Source: a virus
Length of the DNA stretch: 36,213 bases
IMG/VR virus record: IMGVR_UViG_3300020459_000035
Coordinates: 1-36,213 of that record
Reading direction: 5' to 3' (one strand)
Part shown: in pieces, positions 12,941 to 20,388 of the stretch
Numbering within the stretch: position 1 is the stretch's first letter
Layout of the letters: the number at the start of each line of letters is the position of its first letter
Notes under the pieces: model-generated
What the model saw: the letters and a program-made list of their open reading frames with translations, nothing else
Database searches by the model: none
Told to the model about the DNA's origin: nothing
Translations under genes and position numbers: made by a program

Positions 12941-13147
12941 ATGAAACATACTAAATATAATGAATATAAAGAAGACGTATTACAAGAGATGAAAGAACTA
13001 GCAAAGCTAGGATACGATATGAAAGACGCAATTAAATTTGTGGAATCAGGTAAAGCAAATGGATTCATTCAAGAATCTTTTTTCAGTGGGACTGAAATCA
13101 AAGTAGTATCTGACCATATATGGCAATGGAACGCACTTGCAGATTAA
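12941..13147 (+). CDS. Unknown 68-aa protein
   Basis: ATG 12941 follows the leader variant AACAACTAAAA. Sequence: MKHTKYNEYKEDVLQEMKEL … GYDMKDAIKFVESGKANGF. Mostly helical, with a middle that resembles small host- or phage-derived regulators, but no family is recognised. It is the first gene after the TGTTAA-box region and likely led by the promoter near 12874. Confidence 0.65.
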   Translation: MKHTKYNEYKEDVLQEMKELAKLGYDMKDAIKFVESGKANGFIQESFFSGTEIKVVSDHIWQWNALAD

Positions 13148-13167
13148 TAATAACTAAATAAAACAAT

Positions 13168-13317
13168 ATGAAAATTAAATATATACTAAAAGACAAGAAG
13201 CTACAAAAGAAGCTAAACTTACAAGCGACTATGACAGATAAGCAAATAACATTTTACAAGCTCTCGCAAAGGTCAAGATATAAATTAAGATATAACGAAA
13301 ATAGATTATACGCATAA
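13168..13317 (+). CDS. Unknown 49-aa basic protein
   Basis: ATG 13168 to TAA 13315-13317. Very Lys/Arg/Tyr rich (MKIKYILKDKKLQKKLNLQA … SQRSRYKLRYNENRLYA). The stop overlaps the start of a tiny membrane peptide. No family recognised. Confidence 0.5.
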   Translation: MKIKYILKDKKLQKKLNLQATMTDKQITFYKLSQRSRYKLRYNENRLYA

Positions 13318-13382
13318 TGACAGCAATTAAAATAATAACTATAATACTTTACATAATTGGCTTTATGTTTTGTATTATCTAA
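13317..13382 (+). CDS. 21-aa single-TM peptide
   Basis: ATG 13317 shares its first base with the previous stop; the ORF ends TAA 13380-13382. The product is one membrane helix (AIKIITIILYIIGFMFCII). The following conserved leader for the next gene supports this boundary. Function unknown. Confidence 0.4.
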   Translation: MTAIKIITIILYIIGFMFCII

Positions 13383-13394
13383 ACAACTAAAACT

Positions 13395-13625
13395 ATGGAA
13401 AACTATTTATATACTGCATACACTCTTTACAAATGGGAATGCGAAACAAATGATGAATTTTGTGAAAAACATAATGATTGTCAAACAATGGTAATTTTTT
13501 ACACCGATAAAGTCGTTTTAATTTTAACTGATGAAACAAAAACTAAAACTATGACTTACGAAGAATTTGAAAAGAATCTATCACATTGTAATTTTTATGA
13601 CATTGAAATAGATTATATATACTAA
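13395..13625 (+). CDS. Unknown 76-aa acidic protein
   Basis: ATG 13395 is preceded by the exact conserved leader AACAACTAAAACT. The product has a strand-rich core (TMVIFYTDKVVLILTDE) followed by TMTYEEFEKNLSHCNFYDIE, and three further cysteines near the N-terminus. No family recognised. A C-terminal shadow on the other strand is ignored. Confidence 0.65.
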   Translation: MENYLYTAYTLYKWECETNDEFCEKHNDCQTMVIFYTDKVVLILTDETKTKTMTYEEFEKNLSHCNFYDIEIDYIY

Positions 13626-13629
13626 AACT

Positions 13630-13713
13630 ATGGAAGCACTAATATTTTTATCACCAGCATTAGCATTTATTCTAATAATAATAATTTTCTACATAGTAGA
13701 AACAAAACTATAA
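13630..13713 (+). CDS. 27-aa single-TM peptide
   Basis: ATG 13630 follows ACTAAAACT, the tail of the conserved leader. The product (MEALIFLSPALAFILIIIIF …) is one membrane helix with a short charged end. It is one of several such peptides in this block; function unknown. Confidence 0.45.
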   Translation: MEALIFLSPALAFILIIIIFYIVETKL

Positions 13714-13715
13714 AT

Positions 13716-13877
13716 ATGAAAAACGACAAAAATAAAATGTTATACAATAATATTAAACTGGCACACTCTGAATTTATTAATGAGATGCTAGAGAAATTGA
13801 AAGACAAAGATGCTTTAAGCATCAAGACATTAGAGAAGCAAGTTAAGGACAATATAAAAACACTTAAGAAACTATGA
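13716..13877 (+). CDS. Unknown 53-aa coiled protein
   Basis: ATG 13716 to TGA 13875-13877, overlapping the next ATG at 13874. Highly charged helix (FINEMLEKLKDKDALSIKTL … KQVKDNIKTLKKL), likely coiled coil or a small DNA-binding helix bundle. No family recognised. Confidence 0.55.
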   Translation: MKNDKNKMLYNNIKLAHSEFINEMLEKLKDKDALSIKTLEKQVKDNIKTLKKL

Positions 13878-14146
13878 AACAATACCCGATATATAATGTA
13901 ATCAATTCTTGTGCTTATGCTGGAGGAAATAAAAGCTACGGAATAAGAGAACACGGAGAGCTTAATTGTTACGTTGGAACAAGCAGACAAAGAAGTTATA
14001 ATTTCTTTAACACAAGAACAACTCATAGAGAAATAAAACCTAATTTGCACGAGTACAGATTTTATTTAGATGGTAAGCTAATTAAAAAAGCTATCTATGA
14101 TTATAAATTAGATGCAATAGAAATTGAAACGATATCAGATGAATAG
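13874..14146 (+). CDS. Unknown 90-aa basic protein
   Basis: Starts on the 4-nt overlap ATGA with the preceding gene. Beta-rich composition with many Tyr/Asn/Arg (CAYAGGNKSYGIREHGELNC, then RQRSYNFFNTRTTHREIKP). Two cysteines at 13 and 32. No family recognised. Its 3' end overlaps the next ORF by 8 nt. Confidence 0.65.
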   Translation: MKQYPIYNVINSCAYAGGNKSYGIREHGELNCYVGTSRQRSYNFFNTRTTHREIKPNLHEYRFYLDGKLIKKAIYDYKLDAIEIETISDE

Positions 14147-14261
14147 AAGATACGACAGATTAAAAAGGGACTGGCAATTAGCTAGGCGACAAATTGCTGA
14201 GAGGTCAAACGACAAAGACAGATATAAAAGAATAGATAAGATAAACAACAAACTATATTAA
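14139..14261 (+). CDS. Unknown 40-aa Arg-rich peptide
   Basis: ATG 14139 overlaps the previous gene; stop TAA 14259-14261. Strongly basic and helical (MNRRYDRLKRDWQLARRQIA …), possibly nucleic-acid binding. The coupled overlap supports translation; function unknown. Confidence 0.45.
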   Translation: MNRRYDRLKRDWQLARRQIAERSNDKDRYKRIDKINNKLY

Positions 14262-14276
14262 TTAAAAACTAAAACT

Positions 14277-14441
14277 ATGGAACTAAAACAAACTGATAAA
14301 GAACAATTCGTTGAGAATAGTATTTTCAATATTCACTATTTAATACGAGATGTATTAACATACAAACAGCTCTTAGGTATAAGAGATTTTTTAACTGAAA
14401 TTATTGACGAAAAAGTCAGTGGCGGATATACTGAAAACTAA
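14277..14441 (+). CDS. Unknown 54-aa protein
   Basis: ATG 14277 follows AAAAACTAAAACT, a near-exact conserved leader. Sequence: MELKQTDKEQFVENSIFNIH … LLGIRDFLTEIIDEKVSGG. Helical and acidic; no family recognised. Confidence 0.6.
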   Translation: MELKQTDKEQFVENSIFNIHYLIRDVLTYKQLLGIRDFLTEIIDEKVSGGYTEN

Positions 14442-14453
14442 ATAAAAAACACT

Positions 14454-14660
14454 ATGACAATAAAACAATTTAATCAATTACACAAAAATATGTTAATCCT
14501 TTCGAGCTGGATAATATTAATATTCTCAAACGTTTTTCTATTCTTATTCTTTAAGGATATAATAATGGGAGGAAATAGCTATCATTTACATATGGCGATT
14601 TACTGCCTGATGTTAACAGCCTGCAATATGTTAAGAAGTAAACTATATAATCCTTACTAA
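14454..14660 (+). CDS. 68-aa protein with two membrane segments
   Basis: ATG 14454 is preceded by AAAAAACACT. Two hydrophobic stretches at about 13-34 (MLILSSWIILIFSNVFLFLF) and 45-60 (HMAIYCLMLTACNML) suggest a hairpin membrane protein. It could be a superinfection-exclusion or inner-membrane protein, but that is speculation from topology. Confidence 0.6.
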   Translation: MTIKQFNQLHKNMLILSSWIILIFSNVFLFLFFKDIIMGGNSYHLHMAIYCLMLTACNMLRSKLYNPY

Positions 14661-14661
14661 T

Positions 14662-14778
14662 ATGGAAGTAACTAAGATAGTCGCTGTTGATGTTTTAAGC
14701 ATCATAGACGACTTAAAAAAAGATTATGATATAAAAGATATAAATGATATTAATATGCTCTTAAATGAGCCGTATTAG
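14662..14778 (+). CDS. Unknown 38-aa acidic peptide
   Basis: ATG 14662 to TAG 14776-14778, one base after the previous stop. Sequence: MEVTKIVAVDVLSIIDDLKK … DIKDINDINMLLNEPY. Last gene of the early block before the folded region. No family recognised. Confidence 0.5.
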   Translation: MEVTKIVAVDVLSIIDDLKKDYDIKDINDINMLLNEPY

Positions 14779-14802
14779 ATTATTAGTTTAGTTTATATTT
14801 AG

Positions 14803-14926
14803 GCAGTCAATTATAAAATTAAATTATAATGTAATTGGCTGTAAATCAATTTAAGTGAGCTTTAAGAGATAAAGAAAGGATTTAAATTCTACGCATTGTA
14901 GGAACTCTTTTAAGTCTCTTAGAGCT
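14803..14926 (+). ncRNA. Strong structured-RNA candidate
   Basis: Two adjacent folds. First: CAGTCAATTA (14804-14813) with TAATTGGCTG (14832-14841), 10 bp with one G-U. Second: AGCTTTAAGAGA (14858-14869) with TCTCTTAGAGCT (14915-14926), 12 bp with one G-U, enclosing AAAG/CTTT (14871-14874 / 14907-14910) and an apical hairpin TTCTAC/GTAGGA (14887-14892 / 14898-14903) with loop GCATT. No ORF explains this. Not a tRNA: no T-arm and no U33. It could be a regulatory RNA or a packaging/processing element. Confidence 0.55.
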
Positions 14927-14979
14927 TCTTAAAATGAATATAGAAGGACATTTAGAAATATTAACGTAAAATGAAACAT

Positions 14980-15000
14980 AGTGGGTAGTAGTTCTCCACT
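14980..15000 (+). other. Hairpin AGTGG/CCACT
   Basis: AGTGG (14980-14984) pairs with CCACT (14996-15000) plus a G-U closing pair. It lies 3' of the main fold; no T-run follows. Confidence 0.4.
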
Positions 15001-15021
15001 TAAGTAAATTCAAACAGATAT

Positions 15022-15056
15022 AAAAAAAGACCCTAAGAAATGAATCAAAGGGTCTT
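15022..15056 (-). terminator. Minus-strand rho-independent terminator
   Basis: AAGACCCT (15027-15034) and AGGGTCTT (15049-15056) form a perfect 8-bp stem. Read on the minus strand it is followed by a seven-T tract (15028 down to 15022). No minus-strand gene or clear promoter is visible between here and 15330, so either a minus-strand RNA exists or it blocks antisense transcription into the early block. On the + strand it is simply a hairpin with no T-run. Confidence 0.6.
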
Positions 15057-15087
15057 AACATAAACTTTATAATATGAAAATAAAAGC

Positions 15088-15159
15088 TATTCAGTTTAGA
15101 AATTAAATCAGAAAACTAACTTGTAATATATAAAAAAAATACTATATCAAAACTGAATA
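15088..15159. other. 10-bp inverted repeat with a 52-nt loop
   Basis: TATTCAGTTT (15088-15097) and AAACTGAATA (15150-15159) are perfect complements. Further downstream, ATTATC/GATAAT and GAAGATT/AATCTTC pairs can form near 15186-15259. The stretch 15057-15330 has no ORF; it is AT-rich with these inverted repeats only. Confidence 0.5.
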
Positions 15160-15291
15160 TTACTTAAAGATACAAAAAAAGATAGAATTATCCTAAGTCT
15201 AACTATATATTTCTGTAGAAGATTTAAACATAGTTTCTAAGTCTTAATCTTCGATAATATAACTAATAATATGAAAAGTGTTTTATTTTTA

Positions 15292-15299
15292 TATCTTTA
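15292..15299 (+). promoter_or_regulatory. Putative late promoter -7 element
   Basis: TATCTTTA, in the longer string TATCTTTACT that also precedes the ERF operon (1893). There is no TTTG about 20 nt upstream. The start codon is 32 nt downstream. The missing -33 box would fit use of the phage sigma-like factor (4468). Confidence 0.4.
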
Positions 15300-15330
15300 C
15301 TACATAATAATAATATAAAGTTATAATAGT

Positions 15331-16050
15331 ATGAGTAAAAAGTTTACACTAAACATCCCTACAAGTCTGCAAGACATAAAGTTAGGTCAATATCAGAAAT
15401 ATATTAAAGACGTACAGTCTATAGCAGACAAAGAAGAACCTACACAAGAAGAGGTTCAGTTCTCTAATTTAAAGTTACTGGAGTGCTTTTGTGGAATAAC
15501 AATGAAACAGGCATACCAATTACCTATGACTGAATTTACATCAGTAATAAATCACATCAACGAGTTGTTTAGTGTGGACCATAAGCTGCACAATAAATTT
15601 GATATGACAGACCCAGAAGGTAATACTGTTACTTTTGGATTTATTCCGAAATTAGAAGATATTAGTTTAGGTGAGTTTATAGATTTAGAGAAGTATCTTG
15701 GAGACTGGCAACAGATGCACAAAGCTATGGCAGTCCTATACAGACCAACTAAACATCAAAAGAATGAATTTTATCTGATAGAAGATTATCAAGGTACTGA
15801 AAAGTATGCTCAAATAATGAAAGACTCTCCTATACAAGCAGCATTAGGAGCAACGGTTTTTTTTTACCATTTAGGCAGCGAATTGTCGAAACATTTGATA
15901 CTCTCTTTACAGAATCAACTGAAGGAGGACTCGGACTTTCAGAGTCATTTGGAGCAAAATGGGGTTGGTATCAATCAATTTATGCAATCGCTAAAGGAGA
16001 TGTCACAAAATTTGAAGAAATTACAAAACTCCCAATTTCACAATGCTTAA
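15331..16050 (+). CDS. Tail assembly chaperone, zero-frame (gpG-like) product
   Basis: The 239-aa protein opens the late operon (MSKKFTLNIPTSLQDIKLGQ). It is acidic and helical with a conserved-looking core (FIPKLEDISLGEFIDLEKYL, KAMAVLYRP). At codon 177 it crosses nine T residues (15857-15865) and then continues for 61 residues in frame 0. The -1 frame beyond the T-run encodes an alternative C-terminus (see 15331-16118). This short/long pairing is that of lambda gpG/gpGT-type chaperones, which coat the tape measure during tail assembly. The gene lies 9 kb from the tape measure gene. Confidence 0.7.
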   Translation: MSKKFTLNIPTSLQDIKLGQYQKYIKDVQSIADKEEPTQEEVQFSNLKLLECFCGITMKQAYQLPMTEFTSVINHINELFSVDHKLHNKFDMTDPEGNTVTFGFIPKLEDISLGEFIDLEKYLGDWQQMHKAMAVLYRPTKHQKNEFYLIEDYQGTEKYAQIMKDSPIQAALGATVFFYHLGSELSKHLILSLQNQLKEDSDFQSHLEQNGVGINQFMQSLKEMSQNLKKLQNSQFHNA

Positions 16051-16118
16051 CTTGGTTGGAGTTTGAAAAAGAGAAAAACGAATTAGAAACTAAAATGATA
16101 AAACAAAGAACAAGATGA
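15331..16118 (+). CDS. Tail assembly chaperone, -1 frameshift (gpGT-like) product
   Basis: After T_TTT_TTT (15858-15864, zero-frame codons GTT TTT TTT), a -1 slip gives an open frame to TGA 16116-16118. The extension, about 84 aa, is convincingly protein-like (SFGAKWGWYQSIYAIAKGD, VTKFEEITKLPISQC, TWLEFEKEKNELETK) and its stop overlaps the next ATG at 16115. There is no ATG, GTG or TTG start near the beginning of this frame, so independent initiation is unlikely. Total about 262 aa. The homopolymer slip site is the standard T-run type. Sequencing error is the main alternative, but the zero-frame reading is also sensible. Confidence 0.65.
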
Positions 16119-16576
16119 GACAAGTTTATACAGTATTAGATAAAATAAAAGATATACTAAGAGCAAACGGAATTACAAAAACCGTCACCTTCGGTGACTT
16201 AACAGAAGTTGATTTAAATAAAACAACTATATTCCCTTTAGCTCACATTATGTTTGGTAATGTTACTTTTAGTGAACATATACTTTCTGCTTCAGTCAGA
16301 ATATTATGTTTAGATATAGTAGATGTAACAAAAGAAAAACAAACTGAAGATATGATGTTTGGTAATGACAATCTGCAAGATATATTAAATACTCAATTAC
16401 AAGTTGTAAATGATATACAACAAGAAATGAGAAGAGGTGATGCTTTCTCTAATAACTTTCAAATAACATCAAGTGTAACTGCAGAACCATTTCAAGATAA
16501 CTTTGAGAATCAATTAGCTGGATGGGGAGTTACTATAAACATAGAAGTACCTACTAACGAATTATCTCTTTGTTAA
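16115..16576 (+). CDS. Putative tail terminator/completion protein
   Basis: A 153-aa protein (MRQVYTVLDKIKDILRANGI … PLAHIMFGNVTFSEH … SVRILCLDIVD) with an alpha-beta pattern of neck/tail terminator proteins; the C-terminal FENQLAGWGVTINIEVPTNE strand is typical. Gene position, just before an HK97 gp10-like protein, supports this. It would cap the tail at its head end. The assignment is by fold pattern and context. Confidence 0.5.
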   Translation: MRQVYTVLDKIKDILRANGITKTVTFGDLTEVDLNKTTIFPLAHIMFGNVTFSEHILSASVRILCLDIVDVTKEKQTEDMMFGNDNLQDILNTQLQVVNDIQQEMRRGDAFSNNFQITSSVTAEPFQDNFENQLAGWGVTINIEVPTNELSLC

Positions 16577-17022
16577 TGTCAGAAAGATTAGCTGAAATAT
16601 TAGAAAAGTATAAAAACACAATAGTATCTCAATTAAAAAGCAGAATTACCTCTGATGGTAAAATTGCTACTGGAGACCTTCACAACAGTATTAGTGGTAT
16701 AGTAGAAGGAAAATCAATAAGTATATTTGCAAGTGAATATTGGTATGTGGTGAACTATGGTAGAAAACCAGGAAGTAAAAGACCTCCTATAAGACCAATA
16801 CTTGACTGGATGAAAGTTAAGGGTATAAAGGATGAAGGAGGTGAAAGGAAAACTAAATCATTAGCTTGGGTAATAGCAAAGAAAATAGGTGATGAAGGTA
16901 TTCAGGGAACAAACTTCTTTTGGGAAACAATTAATTCTATAGTTCCATTAATAACAAAAGACATTGAACAGAGTTATTTAAAAGATATAAACGACCAGAT
17001 AAATGGCAACACAAAAACTTAA
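16576..17022 (+). CDS. HK97 gp10-like neck/tail completion protein
   Basis: I choose ATG 16576, which overlaps the preceding stop (TAATG); an in-frame TTG two codons upstream is possible. The 148-aa product shows the gp10-like pattern: a long N-terminal helix (LAEILEKYKNTIVSQLKSRI), SISIFASEYWYVVNYGRKPGS, RPILDWMKVKG and WVIAKKIGDEG…FFWETI. Such proteins join head and tail. The 3' end overlaps the large tail gene by 20 nt. Confidence 0.65.
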   Translation: MSERLAEILEKYKNTIVSQLKSRITSDGKIATGDLHNSISGIVEGKSISIFASEYWYVVNYGRKPGSKRPPIRPILDWMKVKGIKDEGGERKTKSLAWVIAKKIGDEGIQGTNFFWETINSIVPLITKDIEQSYLKDINDQINGNTKT

Positions 17023-20000
17023 TAGCAGAAGTCCTTATTTTGTTACATCAACAGGAGCTGAAGGAACTCCTGAACAAGACCTATCAATAAACATAGTACA
17101 GGTTAATGCAGACGGTACAGAAAGAAACAGTCCAGGAGTTGGTACTTTTGGAGCAAACATTACCCTTAGAGCTAAACCAGTCAATTTTGTTCCAACTGGT
17201 ACATATACTTGGGCAGGAGGCAGCTCTACAGGAACAAGCCAAGATATTACATTTACTGAAACTCAAGGAGGAGGTGCAGCACAACAAGAATTATCATATA
17301 CCGTAAGTGCTACAGCACCTGACGGAACTACAAAAACATCTGCCGCTTTTAAAGTAAACTTTGCTACAGCAACTCAATATACTGCAGAATTAACAATTAC
17401 CAACAATATACTTCCATCCTTCTCTTCTGCTGGTTATACTGGGATTGTAACAAGAAATGCAACCAATATGAGTGCGTCAGCAGACGCCTTAGTAAAAGAA
17501 GAAGAAAGTAAATATAGCGTTACAGGTGTAAATGGAGACTCATATAGTTTTACTATTGCTTTAACAGTAGCAGATGGTTATACAGCAAGTCCAGCTCTTG
17601 CAGCATCAACAGCAAGTTTTAGCGGAACTTTTGGCTCTGCAGACGTAACTTTAGCTTCAACGCTATCAGGAACATTATCATTAGACTCTACATACACATT
17701 AACTCCAAGTGTTACATCAGCAACAGAAGGTAGTCCATTTACGATAGAACTTACAACAACAAATGTTACTGACAACTCAACAGTACCTTTTGCAATTACA
17801 GGTGTATCTGCAGATGATTTAAAAAGAGGTAGTTTAACTGGTGCTTTTCAGATATTCAACAATACAGCGTCTATAGAATTTGAAGCAATTAAGGACACAA
17901 CTAGCGAACAACCATACGAAACATTTACGCTAACATTAAGCGATATAAGTCCAACAGTATCTACATCTGTAAAAATATATGATGAGGTTGCTCAAATAAC
18001 ACCAAGTACGGTTTTAGTTTCTACAACAGGAAGAAGTAGTGATAAAATAGCTTGTGCAGATACTGCAGGAGAAACTGCTTATTTTGTTTTGCTTGATGGA
18101 CAATCTGCTATTGGTGAGGGTGTAACTTTGTTTAGCGACCAATCATTAGAGACGCCTTATGCAAGTGATGGTAAATATTATAAAATAGGCTCTAGTCATA
18201 ATGGGATAATTGGGGAAGTAGCTGATGGAAGAATTAGTGCTTATGTTGAGTGTGGTTCAGGTACTACGACTGGTGTAGTAGAAGAATCAGTAACAATACC
18301 CAACTCTGGTGTAATTTCATCAGAATCCGTTTCTGTTCCAGGACCTGGAGGAAATACAGCTTGTGATTTAGTTGCAGACACAGAGATATATTACAATGGC
18401 TCTATAACAGAAGGAAGTGCACTATATACACAAAAAGATTCAGATAACAATTTATCAAGTTTATTTGGTGGTGTAGATAAGTGGCATAAACTCATATTAT
18501 TTGATTCTAATGATAATCCACAAAATCATTATACATTAATAACAAGTTATCCTCCTGGTTACGTATCAAGAGTGTTTGTTTGTGGAACTGATTCTTCACC
18601 AGATACAACTATTACAACTGCACCTAAGGTAACTATTAATATGGAAACAGAAGATGGTAATAATCAAGGCTTTGCTTTTGTGTCTCAAGAAACCACATTA
18701 ACAGCAGTACCTCAAAACATAACAAACCCAACTTATCAATGGGAAAAAGGTAGTTCATCAGGAGCATCTAATCTCTCAAATATATCTGGAGAAACATCAT
18801 CAAAACTTGAAATAAACAAATCTGGTGGAAGTGAAACACAAACAACTACAGGTGATGTTTATTATAATTGTAAAGTAAGTGGGACTGGGGTGACAAACCA
18901 AAGAGCTGATACTGATAAAAAAATTACTTGGCAAGCAAGACCTAGTTTCTCATTAAAATTTGCAGCAGACCCATCTGATACAGGTGTTGCAAATAATGCA
19001 GCTTGTACTGGTTCAAGTATAACTATTCACGGAGATAGAAATGCAGTAACAAATTTTTGTGTTGGTACTAAATTTTTTGCTAATGCGGATGGAAGTGGTA
19101 CTTTAACTCGTGGTACTTACTCTAATAGTACAAGTGGAACAAATAATAATTATAGATACATTGCAGCAACTGGTATAGCTGGACCTTGTATAAATCACGG
19201 ATGTGCTGGACCTCCAGTTAGCCAACCAACAACCAGCATACAAAAAATAAAAGTAAGAAGATGTAATAATCAAACATACGAAGGAAGGGTAGAATATTTG
19301 ATTCTTGATAATTTTGAGTTTCTTTTAAACCAGATTATAAGTTTAAGTGATTTCGGTCAAACAGGAGGTGCTGGTTGTTATAAAATAATTGAAGTATATG
19401 CAGACAGTTATAATTTACCAACAGGTTTCTTTACGATAGAAACATCAGATTTAGAAAATGCACAACCATACGGTAAATGTGAAACTTGTGTCGGAGATAT
19501 AGAGGTGTCAGAAGAAGAAGAAGTAGTGGTTGATGTTAATAAATATTATGGTGCATATAGATTTTGTGGTAGTACAGGCGGAACTTTAACATATATTGTA
19601 TCCGACTCACCATTACCAAATGTGTTAAGAGTTGGAGCAGATACTACAAAGTGTAGGCACACAGTTTTTGCTTTACATAATAACGAGGGTGATGTTAGAG
19701 CATATAGTGCTGACGCTTTAGTGTTTGAAGATTTATATTGGACACCTTTTAACGATTGTGAAACTTGTATTGGCGGCTCTTCTGCTCCAACAGTAACTGG
19801 CTTAACCTATAAAAGAACATATAAACAATGTGATGATGCTTCAAAAACTATTGTTTTTGGTCATACAGATAATTTAGCAGCTACAGCTTGGGCTGAACTA
19901 TATCCTACCGTTGTTTATAATGGTATTTGTTATGAGGATTCTACAACTGCTACCGCAACAACAGTAATTAATATTGACGACTTAATAAGGTTTCGTGATT

Positions 20001-20347
20001 GTTCAACTTGTGATGCTTATGTAAACCCACCTCCACCAGCAGCAGACCCTGAACCTTCAGCTATACAAGCAATTAGAATATCAGCTACAACAGATACTAG
20101 CTCTATAGATGCTTGTACTGAAATAGACACTTATCCGAATACTGTTTATTATACAGGAACTTTTCAGGATGGGGTATATTTATATGCTGACACTAGGTTG
20201 TCAAGTAAATATTATACTGCAAGTTCAAATCAATTTCATAAAACGGAAACAAATATTGTGTTTAAGATAGGACGTGCTGCTAGTTATTCAGACCCTGTTC
20301 CAGAAGGTCAAGTTTATGATGTTGAGTTTTGTGAAGCACAGCTATAA
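17003..20347 (+). CDS. Large modular tail protein, Ig-like and Cys-rich modules
   Basis: 1114 aa, with Thr/Ser/Gly-rich beta content throughout. Residues about 20-330 read as Ig-like or cadherin-like strands. From about 350 modules of roughly 90 aa recur with a start of the form C-x-D/E…Y-Y-x-G…G and an end of the form V-x-C-G (starts near 350, 453 and 1037). A second Cys-rich repeat ends in C-E-T-C, C-E-T-C and C-S-T-C between about 750 and 1010. This fits an extended, disulfide- or metal-stabilised tail spike or adhesin exposed to the host. No enzymatic motif is seen. Confidence 0.65.
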   Translation: MATQKLNSRSPYFVTSTGAEGTPEQDLSINIVQVNADGTERNSPGVGTFGANITLRAKPVNFVPTGTYTWAGGSSTGTSQDITFTETQGGGAAQQELSYTVSATAPDGTTKTSAAFKVNFATATQYTAELTITNNILPSFSSAGYTGIVTRNATNMSASADALVKEEESKYSVTGVNGDSYSFTIALTVADGYTASPALAASTASFSGTFGSADVTLASTLSGTLSLDSTYTLTPSVTSATEGSPFTIELTTTNVTDNSTVPFAITGVSADDLKRGSLTGAFQIFNNTASIEFEAIKDTTSEQPYETFTLTLSDISPTVSTSVKIYDEVAQITPSTVLVSTTGRSSDKIACADTAGETAYFVLLDGQSAIGEGVTLFSDQSLETPYASDGKYYKIGSSHNGIIGEVADGRISAYVECGSGTTTGVVEESVTIPNSGVISSESVSVPGPGGNTACDLVADTEIYYNGSITEGSALYTQKDSDNNLSSLFGGVDKWHKLILFDSNDNPQNHYTLITSYPPGYVSRVFVCGTDSSPDTTITTAPKVTINMETEDGNNQGFAFVSQETTLTAVPQNITNPTYQWEKGSSSGASNLSNISGETSSKLEINKSGGSETQTTTGDVYYNCKVSGTGVTNQRADTDKKITWQARPSFSLKFAADPSDTGVANNAACTGSSITIHGDRNAVTNFCVGTKFFANADGSGTLTRGTYSNSTSGTNNNYRYIAATGIAGPCINHGCAGPPVSQPTTSIQKIKVRRCNNQTYEGRVEYLILDNFEFLLNQIISLSDFGQTGGAGCYKIIEVYADSYNLPTGFFTIETSDLENAQPYGKCETCVGDIEVSEEEEVVVDVNKYYGAYRFCGSTGGTLTYIVSDSPLPNVLRVGADTTKCRHTVFALHNNEGDVRAYSADALVFEDLYWTPFNDCETCIGGSSAPTVTGLTYKRTYKQCDDASKTIVFGHTDNLAATAWAELYPTVVYNGICYEDSTTATATTVINIDDLIRFRDCSTCDAYVNPPPPAADPEPSAIQAIRISATTDTSSIDACTEIDTYPNTVYYTGTFQDGVYLYADTRLSSKYYTASSNQFHKTETNIVFKIGRAASYSDPVPEGQVYDVEFCEAQL

Positions 20348-20348
20348 T

Positions 20349-20368
20349 ACTAAAAAATATATTTTAGT
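20349..20368 (+). other. AT-rich hairpin after the large tail gene
   Basis: ACTAAAA (20349-20355) pairs with TTTTAGT (20362-20368) around a 6-nt loop. No T-tract follows, so it is probably not a terminator; it may serve processing or translation. Confidence 0.35.
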
Positions 20369-20388
20369 TATATAAGAAAGAATAAATA

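Noticed and set aside
14858-14926. tRNA-like cloverleaf
   Set aside because: The apical stem can be drawn with a 7-nt loop, but there is no U33, no T-arm GTTC and no D-arm; the long 12-bp outer stem does not fit a tRNA.
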